Assembly (NCBI GenBank): GCA_963700045.1
Contig: CAVOWK010000013.1
Location: forward strand, 109,488-173,487
DNA: 64,000 nucleotides
DNA from: RPQJ01 sp963700045
GTDB lineage: Bacteria; Pseudomonadota; Gammaproteobacteria; Steroidobacterales; Steroidobacteraceae
Direction of reading: 5' to 3'
Part shown: positions 27,445 through 35,225 of the stretch, one piece after another
Position numbering within the stretch: the stretch's first letter is position 1
How the letters are laid out: every line of letters starts with the position of its first letter
Program-made: the position numbers and the translations under genes
The notes under the pieces: model-generated
Databases searched by the model: none
Seen by the model: only the letters and a program-made list of their open reading frames with translations
Told to the model about the DNA's origin: nothing

Positions 27445-28940
27445 GGCCAGAGCTGCTCGCCAGGGAACCACGACGCGTGGAACCCGGCAGCGACCCGGCC
27501 AGGCAGCCGCACTCGAGCCAGAGGCCCGGCCGTGATCCGCTTGGCGTCGAAGATCCAGGCCTCAGAACGGTAATCGCGGATGTTGGTCGCGAGCGTGATC
27601 GCGTAACCGCTGTCCTCGTCACCACCGCGCGTGCTCCTGGCGAACGGCGCTTCGCTCGGGAACCAGCCGGCGGGATAGTTGTAGACCTCGCTCGTGCCCC
27701 GGTCGTGGTCGTACTTGACGAGCCCTTCGAACGCGAGCGTCTGCAGGTCGGTCGGGATCAGCTGGTGGTACGAGTAGCGCGTGTGGACGCCGTACTGCTC
27801 GGCGTCGGGCAGGCAGAACTCGGTGTTGAGATCGGAGAGCTGCTGTTCGCTTTTCTCGCCCGTCTTCAGGTTCATGCGCCAGCGGCGCATGTGCCCCTTG
27901 AAGCGCAGGTAGGCGAGCATCGAGGCCAGGGGGCCTTCCTGCGGGTTGCGGCGGATCGTGGGGTCGGGCTGGAAGCAGCCGTCCATCGTGATCCAGTCGC
28001 CGTCTTCCCACGCGTTGACCATGTGCAGCACGTAGCCCGGCTCGAACTCGAACCAGCGCACCTGCTCCTGGGTGCCGTAGCGCGGGATCACGCCGAAACG
28101 CGTCGGCAGGTCGCGCTTGAACTGCACCACGCGATGTCCGGTGCGCTTCAGCACGTCCAGATCATGGAACAGAGGGAAGTCGTGGAGGATCGTGTAGTTC
28201 GGCGTGATCGTCGTGTCGTGCGGCAGGCGCGGACCGGGCAGGTCGATGCGCGCGCGGTGCTTGACCTTGCCGTCGGCCGAGATCACGTAGTAAGTGAGCC
28301 AGGGCTGGAAATCGGCGTAGCCGTAGTTGATGAACTCGCCGGTGCGCGGATCGGTTTTGCCGTGCGCGTTCATCGGCGTGTCGAGGCCGCCGGCGAAATC
28401 CTGCTCGCCTGCGGTTTCGAGCGTCAGCGGGTCGAGGGCGTAGACGCGACCGGCGTTGTACCAGGCCGAGAGGATCCTGCCGTTGTGCAGGTTCAGCGTC
28501 GTGTTCGACGTGTCCTTGCAGTAGTCGGGGTTCATCGCCTCGATTTCGTGCCCGGCCACGCGCGAGAGATCGTACGGACCCATGATGCCGGACAACTCGA
28601 CCTTGCCACGCTCGATCTCGTCGTGCAGGGCGCGCGTCTGGACCCACTTGCGGATGTAGCTCGCGCGGCCGTCGCGGAAGTACACGCCGTGCACCATGCC
28701 GTCGCCGTCGAACCAGTGATAGTCGCCGCGCGGCTTGAACACCGGGTTCGGACCGTTGCGCATGTACGCGCCGTAGAGGTCCGCGGGAATCTCGCCCTCG
28801 CTGACCTCGAGGTCGACGGCGGTGATCTCGGACACGACGGGCGTGTAGGGGCCATGCAGGTAGGGGTTGTCGATGCCGTCGACCCACGTCGGTCGATCCG
28901 GCGGATCCTGCGTGGTGATGTCCGTGTACTTGCGCATCAT
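27423..28940 (-). CDS. Carotenoid-cleavage/lignostilbene dioxygenase family protein
   Basis: 505-aa seven-bladed beta-propeller Fe(II) dioxygenase of the RPE65/CCO family. Family blocks visible: GEIPADLYGAYMRNGPNP near the N-terminus, FDGDGMVHGV, FPLFHDLDVL, HMVNAWEDGD and YDHDRGTSEVY, which supply the conserved His ligands. Start taken at the ATG of MMRKYTDITTQ because AGAGGAAA lies just upstream; the frame opens further to 29003. Divergent from the nitronate-monooxygenase-like gene. Substrates in the family include apocarotenoids and stilbenoids. Confidence 0.9.
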   Translation of the reverse strand: MMRKYTDITTQDPPDRPTWVDGIDNPYLHGPYTPVVSEITAVDLEVSEGEIPADLYGAYMRNGPNPVFKPRGDYHWFDGDGMVHGVYFRDGRASYIRKWVQTRALHDEIERGKVELSGIMGPYDLSRVAGHEIEAMNPDYCKDTSNTTLNLHNGRILSAWYNAGRVYALDPLTLETAGEQDFAGGLDTPMNAHGKTDPRTGEFINYGYADFQPWLTYYVISADGKVKHRARIDLPGPRLPHDTTITPNYTILHDFPLFHDLDVLKRTGHRVVQFKRDLPTRFGVIPRYGTQEQVRWFEFEPGYVLHMVNAWEDGDWITMDGCFQPDPTIRRNPQEGPLASMLAYLRFKGHMRRWRMNLKTGEKSEQQLSDLNTEFCLPDAEQYGVHTRYSYHQLIPTDLQTLAFEGLVKYDHDRGTSEVYNYPAGWFPSEAPFARSTRGGDEDSGYAITLATNIRDYRSEAWIFDAKRITAGPLARVRLPGRVAAGFHASWFPGEQLWPQARAVG

Positions 28941-28984
28941 GCGTTTCCTCTGGAAAGTCGCTGTCGACAGGGCCCGGTACCAGA

Positions 28985-29000
28985 GTACTATAGTGCAAGT
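28985..29000 (-). promoter_or_regulatory. ACTTGC-N8-AC motif, site 6
   Basis: ACTTGCACTATAGTAC on the minus strand between the divergent carotenoid-oxygenase (44 nt from its ATG) and nitronate-monooxygenase-like (17 nt from its GTG) genes. On the plus strand it contains TATAGT, a plausible -10 box. Confidence 0.45.
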
Positions 29001-29017
29001 CATAGGGGAGTTGTGAA

Positions 29018-30007
29018 GTGTCGAATGTCGCCAAGGCCAGCCGGGCCGAGCGCCTGCGAACCCTGACGGAGGGAATGCGGCTGCCGCTGATCGCCGCGCC
29101 GATGTTCCTGGTTTCGGGCCCGGGCCTGGTCCTGGCCGCCTGCCGGGCCGGCATCGCGGCCGCGTTTCCGACTCCCAACGCCCGATCGATCGCCATTCTC
29201 GAGGACTGGTTGCGCCAGGTCGTGGCAGGTCATGCCGAGGCCTGCGAGGCAGCGCCCGGCAAGGTTGGCCCCTGGGCGCTGAACCTCGTCATGCACAGCT
29301 CGTACGACCGCCTGGGCCCCGAACTCGAGCTGGTCGACCGCTATCAGCCCCCGCTCGTCATCACGGCACTCGGCAGTCCGGCACAGGCCGTCGAGCACGT
29401 CCATGCCTACGGTGGAACGGTGTTCGCCGACGTCAGCAGCCTGGCGTTCGCGCGCAAGGCCGCGGCAGCGGGGGCCGACGGCCTGGTGCTCGTCAGCGCG
29501 GGTGCGGGCGGCCACACCGGCAAGGTTTCACCGTTCGCGTTCGTGCAGGCCGTGCGCGAGTTCTACGACGGCATCATCGTCCTTGGCGGCAGCATCGGCC
29601 ACGGTGGCGCCGTGCGTGCTGCTGAACTGCTCGGCGCAGACCTTGCCTACGCAGGTACGCCTTTCATCTGCGCGCAAGAGAGTCTCGCGGCGCAGGAATA
29701 CCGCGACATGGTGGTGCGCGCATCGTTCGAAGACCTCGTGATGACCAGGACGTTCACCGGGGCGGACGCCTGGTACCTGCGCGAAAGCATCATCGCGGCG
29801 GGCCTCGATCCGAACGCGCTGGTGGGCAAGGACAAGATGGATTGGACGAATTCCGAGGGCCAGCTCAAGGCCTGGAAGAACATCTGGTCGGCGGGGCAGG
29901 GCGTCGACCACATCCGCGCCGTCGAATCGACCGCGGCGATCGTCGACCGTTACGCGGCCGAATACGCCGAGGCTCTGCGCAAACCCGCGTTCGGTCGCGG
30001 TCCGTGA
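29018..30007 (+). CDS. Nitronate monooxygenase-like FMN enzyme
   Basis: 329-aa TIM-barrel flavoprotein of the 2-nitropropane dioxygenase/nitronate monooxygenase family. LIAAPMFLVSGP at the N-terminus, SAGAGGHTGKVSPF with the catalytic-type His, and GGSIGHGGAVRAAELLGADLAYAGT for FMN phosphate. GTG start preceded by GGGGAG. Within lipid clusters such homologues are often enoyl-reductase-like or of unknown function, so the literal activity is uncertain. Its TGA overlaps the next ATG by one base. Confidence 0.87.
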   Translation: MSNVAKASRAERLRTLTEGMRLPLIAAPMFLVSGPGLVLAACRAGIAAAFPTPNARSIAILEDWLRQVVAGHAEACEAAPGKVGPWALNLVMHSSYDRLGPELELVDRYQPPLVITALGSPAQAVEHVHAYGGTVFADVSSLAFARKAAAAGADGLVLVSAGAGGHTGKVSPFAFVQAVREFYDGIIVLGGSIGHGGAVRAAELLGADLAYAGTPFICAQESLAAQEYRDMVVRASFEDLVMTRTFTGADAWYLRESIIAAGLDPNALVGKDKMDWTNSEGQLKAWKNIWSAGQGVDHIRAVESTAAIVDRYAAEYAEALRKPAFGRGP

Positions 30008-30549
30008 TGAAGGACTTCGACCGCAAACGGCTGGTAGGCAGCTGGCAATTGCAGCGCTGGTTCATCACCTACGAGGACGGTTCCGTCACCGAGCCGCTGG
30101 GTCCCGGCGCAATCGGCCTGCTCGTGTACACGCCGGACGGCTGGATGAGCGCTGCGATGATGGCTGCGGGACGACCACGCCTGTCGCGCGGCAATCCACG
30201 TGCCGCACCCGAAGACGAAAGGGCCGCGGCCTTCGACACTTTCTTCGGCTACTGCTGCCGCTGGCGCATCGTCGGCCAGGCGGTGGAGCATCACGTCACG
30301 ATCTCGCACAATCCGGCGCTGGTCGGCACGGTGCAGACACGCAAGATCCAGATGCGTGGCCGGACGTTGACGCTGTCGGCCGAAGAAATCGTTCCCGGCG
30401 GACGGCGTGTGCACCGCCTGCAGTGGCGGCCGGCGCAGGCTCAAGCATCCCCGCGTGGTGCTTTGCGCGGCCGACCAGTACGCACGGCAAGCCGGAAGTT
30501 CGTCAGGAAGACCGCTGGCGGCAAGAGCGCAGCGAGGAAAACGAAATGA
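30007..30549 (+). CDS. Lipocalin-like domain protein
   Basis: 180-aa protein whose first ~130 residues match the lipocalin-like fold seen in small bacterial proteins: RKRLVGSWQLQRW at the start, then GLLVYTPDGWMSA. The last ~45 residues are a low-complexity basic tail (RKFVRKTAGGKSAARKTK), similar to tails on the WS/DGAT and HAD-acyltransferase proteins. Start ATG overlaps the upstream stop (TGATG) and its stop overlaps the paaN-like ATG. Ligand and role unknown. Confidence 0.75.
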   Translation: MKDFDRKRLVGSWQLQRWFITYEDGSVTEPLGPGAIGLLVYTPDGWMSAAMMAAGRPRLSRGNPRAAPEDERAAAFDTFFGYCCRWRIVGQAVEHHVTISHNPALVGTVQTRKIQMRGRTLTLSAEEIVPGGRRVHRLQWRPAQAQASPRGALRGRPVRTASRKFVRKTAGGKSAARKTK

Positions 30550-32234
30550 CCAGCGCCGCGCTCGAGCTGTTCGACAAGCACGAAGCTTCGCTGCGCGCCG
30601 CGGGACTGGCCTGCCGCGAGCGCAGCTACTTCACGCTGTTTCCCGAAACACCGGATCGGCATCGCGGGGGCGCTGCGGCCGCCGCGGCGGGCATTGCCGC
30701 GTTTCGTGCCCAGCTCGGGCGGGGCTTCGAACTCGATCAGCCCGGCACACTTGATCGCATCGGCGGCGAGATTTCTCCGTACACGCTCGAGCCGCTGGGC
30801 ATCGACTACCCGCGCGCCGACATCGACACACTGTTTGCCGCTGCGCGTGCCGCGATGCCGGCCTGGGCGGCCGCGAAGCCGCAGGCGCGTCTCGGCGTCT
30901 GCATGGAGATCGTCGATCGACTGTACGGCAACGTGTTCGAGACGGCGCAAGCCGTGATGCACACGGCCGGCCAGAGCGGTCCCATGAGTTACGCCGGGAG
31001 CGGCACGAATGCGCTGGATCGCGGCGTCGAGGCGCTTGCGTATGCACAGGCCGCGATGGTGGACGTGCCCGCCGAGGCGTTGTGGGAACGGCGGTTCGGA
31101 TCGACGACGATCCGGCTGCGCAAGCGTTATCAGCTGGTCCCGCGCGGTGTCGCCGTGTGCTTTGCCTGCGCCACGTTCCCGACCTGGAATGCGTACCCGG
31201 CGATGCTTGCGAGCCTCGCGACGGGTAACCCCGTGATCGTGAAGCCCCACCCGACGGCCATCCTGCCGATGGCGCTGGCCGTGCGCACGTTCCGCGAGGT
31301 GATTGCCGGCGCGGGATTCTCACCCAACCTCGTCACGCTCTGTCTCGACTCCGCGGAGGCTCCGGTCGGCAAGGTGCTGGTCAAGCATCCGCAGACCGCA
31401 ATCATCGATTTCACGGGCAGTGCGCGCTTCGGTTCCTGGGTCGAGGCGAATGCCTACCCGGCGCTCTGCTATTCCGAGACATCGGGTGTGAACACGGTCG
31501 TCGTGGAATCGGTGGACCAGCTCGAGCCGGTGGTCAAGAGTCTCGCGACGACGATGAGCCTGTTCTCGGCGCAGATGTGCACGTCGCCGCAAAACGTCTA
31601 CGTGCCGCGTGACGGCATTCGTCATGCCGGTGGCCGCATCGGTGCGGATGAATTCGGTTCGCTGCTGGCGCAGGCGATCGCTTCGATCGCGGCAGACCCG
31701 AAGCGCGCCGCGCCGATCATGGCCGCAATCCAGGCGGCGTCCACTCCTGCGCTCATCGACCAGATGGCGGAGGCGGGATCACGTCGCGGCAGGGTCCTGC
31801 TGGCCTCGTCCCCGTACGTGCACCCTGAGTTTGCGCATGCTCGCACGCGTACCCCGCTGCTGGTCGGCATCGAGGCCGGCGCCAGGGACCTGTACGGTGA
31901 AGAGCGCTTCGGACCGATCGGCTTCGTGATCACGACCGACGACCGCAATGCCGCGCTCGCGGAGGCAGCCGCAGACGCACGCGCCGGAGGCGGAATCACC
32001 GCGTTCCTGTACTCCACGGACGAGCAGTACATGGAGCGTGCAATTGCAGCGTACTCGGCGGCGGGCGCGCAGCTCACCTGCAACCTCACCGGGCCGATGC
32101 CGCTCAATTTCGCCGCGGCATACAGCGACTACCACGTAACGGGACTCAACCCGGCGGGCAACGCCACGCTCACGGACCTGGCGTTCGTCGCCTCCCGGTT
32201 CCGCATCACGCAATCGCGGGCGCCCGCGACCTGA
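30546..32234 (+). CDS. paaN: PaaN-type aldehyde dehydrogenase
   Basis: 562-aa ALDH-superfamily protein with the PaaN-specific N-terminus (SYFTLFPETPDRHRG) and GVAVCFACATFPTWNAYPA. Catalytic-type Cys is C345 in SAQMCTSPQN, with a Glu in YSETSGVN. PaaN participates in phenylacetate ring-cleavage aldehyde oxidation in some bacteria, but no other paa gene lies here, so it may oxidise another aldehyde. ATGA overlap with the lipocalin-like gene indicates translational coupling. Confidence 0.88.
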   Translation: MTSAALELFDKHEASLRAAGLACRERSYFTLFPETPDRHRGGAAAAAAGIAAFRAQLGRGFELDQPGTLDRIGGEISPYTLEPLGIDYPRADIDTLFAAARAAMPAWAAAKPQARLGVCMEIVDRLYGNVFETAQAVMHTAGQSGPMSYAGSGTNALDRGVEALAYAQAAMVDVPAEALWERRFGSTTIRLRKRYQLVPRGVAVCFACATFPTWNAYPAMLASLATGNPVIVKPHPTAILPMALAVRTFREVIAGAGFSPNLVTLCLDSAEAPVGKVLVKHPQTAIIDFTGSARFGSWVEANAYPALCYSETSGVNTVVVESVDQLEPVVKSLATTMSLFSAQMCTSPQNVYVPRDGIRHAGGRIGADEFGSLLAQAIASIAADPKRAAPIMAAIQAASTPALIDQMAEAGSRRGRVLLASSPYVHPEFAHARTRTPLLVGIEAGARDLYGEERFGPIGFVITTDDRNAALAEAAADARAGGGITAFLYSTDEQYMERAIAAYSAAGAQLTCNLTGPMPLNFAAAYSDYHVTGLNPAGNATLTDLAFVASRFRITQSRAPAT

Positions 32235-32293
32235 GGGGACAGTGGCGCGGCGGCTCGCACCGCAACCCAGGATGGTTCCCTATACTGGCCGCC

Positions 32294-34117
32294 ATGGCGG
32301 AATCCGAAGCGCTGATCTACATCGAGTCGGACAGCAAGCTGGGTCTGCAGGCACAGATCAGGCAGAAGCTGGTCGAGTCCATCCACCTGGGCATTTTCAA
32401 GCCTGGCACGCGCTTGCCGTCGTCGCGCAGGCTGGCGGAGCAACTCGGCGTCGCGCGCAACACGGTCGTGATTGCCTGCCAGCAACTCGTCGCTGAAGGT
32501 CTCCTCACCAGTCGAGCCCGCAGCGGTCTCTACGTCGCTCGCCGACTGGCAACGCCCGCGTATCCGCCGCAGGCGCCGGGCGAGCGGGGATCCATCACCG
32601 GACCATGGCAACAGTGGCTCAAGTCGCGCGCCAACCCGGACATTGCCCGTATCGCGCCGGCCGACGCCCGCGATTATCCATTCTGCTTTCTCGACGGCCA
32701 GTTCGATACGTCGCTGTTTCCGGTGGCCGAGTGGCGCGAAGCCGGCCGCTATGCGCTCGGCAGTGGCGACATCGGCGTCTGGTCTGCAGCGACGGGCGGG
32801 CTCGACGATCCGATGCTGATCGAGGAACTGCGCACCAAGATCCTGCCGCGACGAGGCATCAACGCGCGCGCCGAGGAGATCCTGATCACGGTCGGCGCCC
32901 AGCAGTCGCTGTACCTGCTGGCCGAACTGCTGGTGGATGCGAGCGTCCCGGTCGCCATGGAGGAGCCAGGCTATCCGGAGATGCGCCATCTCGTGCAGCG
33001 ACGAGGCGCGCCGATCGTGCACCAGCCGATCGACGGCGACGGCATGCTCGTCGACGCGGCGCTCGATGACAGTCGCATCGTTTATGTGACCCCCAGCCAC
33101 CAGGCGGCGACGGGCGTCACGATGTCGCTCGAGCGTCGTCGGGCCCTGCTGGAGAAGGCGGCGCAACGCGACATGCTCATCGTCGAGGACGACTTCGACT
33201 GCGAGAGCAACTACAGGGGATATCCACACCCGGCGCTGCGCGGCATGGACCGCGAAAACCGCGTCATCTACGTGTCGTGCCTGTCCAAGGTACTGGCGCC
33301 TGGCCTGAGTCTCGGCTTCATGGTGGCGGCACCCGAGCTGATCGCCGAGGCCCGCAAGTTGCGCCGGTTGATGGTGGGACAACCGCCGCGCAACAACCAG
33401 CGCGCGATGGCACACTTCATCCGGCTGGGACATTACGATGCGCTCACGGCGAACCTGCATCGAACCTTCGGGCAGCGCTGGGATGCCCTGCGCCATGCCC
33501 TCAACTTCTATCTGCCACCCTGGGTGGCGCTTGCGCCGAGCAAGGGCGGGACCGTGCTCTGGGTGCAAGGCTCCGATGACCTCGATGTCTCGCGCCTGGT
33601 GGACGAGGCGGCGCGGCGCGGCGTGCTGGTCGAGCCCGTCGATCATTTCTATGCGCTCTCGCGGCGGCCACTGAACTGCTTCCGCATGGGTGTATCGGGC
33701 ATCCCGGCACATCGCATCCGTGAGGGCGTTGCGCGGCTGGCCGCCGTCGTGCGCGAGTTCACCTCGGGCGCCACGGAGCACCTCGACCTGTGCGTCGGTC
33801 GGCGACTCATGCGGGACGACCTGCTCGACAATTTGCCGGGAGCCGTGATGCGAACGCAGCGTGTCTACGGCGAGCCGGTGGAGATTCATCTGCACGCAGA
33901 CGGGTCGATGACGGGTCGCGCCGGATCTGCCGGAGAGGACCGCGACTACGGTCGCTGGTGGCTGGACGGCGACCGCTATGTGCGCCAGTGGCAGCGCTGG
34001 TCGTACGCCGAACCTGCTTCGTATGCAGTGGTGCTCGACGGCCAACGGATCAAGTTCTATCTCGAGTCGGGGTTCATCGAGGACACGCTCGCATTCGAAG
34101 CCGCGGCGAGTCGCTGA
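32294..34117 (+). CDS. MocR/PdxR-type PLP-dependent regulator with C-terminal extension
   Basis: 607 aa. N-terminal GntR winged helix (PGTRLPSSRRLAEQLGVARN, about residues 38-57), then a fold-type I aminotransferase domain with the PLP-binding Lys K332 in VSCLSKVLAPG. MocR proteins are usually about 450-500 aa; here ~115 further residues follow (about 495-607), rich in Trp and Tyr (RWWLDGDRYVRQWQRWSY), which I do not recognise. Probably controls the downstream nitrilase gene, whose promoter holds a matching palindrome. Confidence 0.87.
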   Translation: MAESEALIYIESDSKLGLQAQIRQKLVESIHLGIFKPGTRLPSSRRLAEQLGVARNTVVIACQQLVAEGLLTSRARSGLYVARRLATPAYPPQAPGERGSITGPWQQWLKSRANPDIARIAPADARDYPFCFLDGQFDTSLFPVAEWREAGRYALGSGDIGVWSAATGGLDDPMLIEELRTKILPRRGINARAEEILITVGAQQSLYLLAELLVDASVPVAMEEPGYPEMRHLVQRRGAPIVHQPIDGDGMLVDAALDDSRIVYVTPSHQAATGVTMSLERRRALLEKAAQRDMLIVEDDFDCESNYRGYPHPALRGMDRENRVIYVSCLSKVLAPGLSLGFMVAAPELIAEARKLRRLMVGQPPRNNQRAMAHFIRLGHYDALTANLHRTFGQRWDALRHALNFYLPPWVALAPSKGGTVLWVQGSDDLDVSRLVDEAARRGVLVEPVDHFYALSRRPLNCFRMGVSGIPAHRIREGVARLAAVVREFTSGATEHLDLCVGRRLMRDDLLDNLPGAVMRTQRVYGEPVEIHLHADGSMTGRAGSAGEDRDYGRWWLDGDRYVRQWQRWSYAEPASYAVVLDGQRIKFYLESGFIEDTLAFEAAASR

Positions 34118-34152
34118 CCAGCGGACGGTAAACCCGTCTGGCCCTATCGGCT

Positions 34153-34167
34153 GTACCCAACTGGTAC
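34153..34167. promoter_or_regulatory. Candidate MocR operator GTACC-N5-GGTAC
   Basis: Perfect 5-bp inverted repeat GTACCCAACTGGTAC in the 118-bp gap between the MocR-type regulator and the nitrilase gene. The position suits an operator, but the site is short and found once. Confidence 0.35.
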
Positions 34168-34235
34168 TACACCCCCCTTGTCGTTTGGCCTAGCCTCCCT
34201 GAGCCGCGTCCAGCGACGCGGAGGGGGTGGGGACG

Positions 34236-35108
34236 ATGACGCACTTTGCGGTGGCCGGGCTGCAGCTCGAACTGACGGCACAGGACAATCTGGAGATCGT
34301 CCGCGCCGAGATGGAGCGCCTGAAGCGCCGGTTTCCCTGGGTCGACATGGTCGTGCTGGGCGAACTGTCACTGCGCGGCCCCCAGACCTCGAACGCTGAG
34401 CCACTGCCAGGGCCCCTGGAGCAGTCGCTCTGCCAGATCGCGCGCGACCTGCGGCTCTGGTTCGTCCCGGGCTCGATCCACGAACGCGACGGCGATCGCA
34501 TCTACAACACGACACCGGTGATCGATCCCAGCGGCCAGGTCGTCGCGCGTTATCGCAAGATGTTTCCGTTCCTGCCGTACGAGCAGGGCGTCACGCCCGG
34601 CACGGAATTCGTAGTGTTCGACGTGCCGAAAATCGGACGGTTCGGCGTCTCGATCTGCTACGACATGTGGTTCCCGGAGACGACGCGGACCCTCGCCTGG
34701 ATGGGGGCGGAAGTGGTGATTCATCCCACCATGACCAACACGATCGACCGCGACCTCGAACTCGCGATCGCGCGCACCAATGCTGCAGTCAACCAGTGCT
34801 GGTTCGTCGACGTGAACTGCGCGGGCAGGCTCGGCAACGGCCGCTCGCTCGTCGTCGCGCCCGACGGCAGCGTCGTCCACCAGGCCGGCACAGGGTACGA
34901 GATCGTCCCTGTCGAAATGGACCTCGGACTCGTGCGCCGAAGCCGCCGCCGCGGCCTGCTCGGGCTCGGGCAACCGATGAAGAGCTTCCGCGACAGCGCA
35001 GTCGTCTTTCCGCAGTACCAGCCGGGACAGGCGTCGTCACCGGCCCTGCGTCAGCTCGGCGCGATGGCTGTCCCGGGTTCCGCGTCGACGGACGAGGAGG
35101 TCGGTTGA
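34236..35108 (+). CDS. Carbon-nitrogen hydrolase (nitrilase superfamily amidase)
   Basis: 290-aa C-N hydrolase with the full catalytic triad E43 (VLGEL), K108 (YRKMFPF) and C141 (SICYDMWFPE). The length and EQGVTPGTEF segment suit an aliphatic amidase/N-carbamoyl hydrolase rather than a true nitrilase. The ATG at 34236 follows a G-rich ribosome-binding region; GTG 34227 is in frame. It lies just downstream of the MocR-type regulator and upstream of a TonB receptor. Confidence 0.88.
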   Translation: MTHFAVAGLQLELTAQDNLEIVRAEMERLKRRFPWVDMVVLGELSLRGPQTSNAEPLPGPLEQSLCQIARDLRLWFVPGSIHERDGDRIYNTTPVIDPSGQVVARYRKMFPFLPYEQGVTPGTEFVVFDVPKIGRFGVSICYDMWFPETTRTLAWMGAEVVIHPTMTNTIDRDLELAIARTNAAVNQCWFVDVNCAGRLGNGRSLVVAPDGSVVHQAGTGYEIVPVEMDLGLVRRSRRRGLLGLGQPMKSFRDSAVVFPQYQPGQASSPALRQLGAMAVPGSASTDEEVG

Positions 35109-35225
35109 TCAATCTGGACCAATCGGTCGTCGGCATCTGGTTCTATGGGTCGATCGACGGCTCGTCTATTTTCAGACCAACACGGCGATCAAGCCGGACA
35201 GTTCCGCAATGACAGGGGTGACGTC

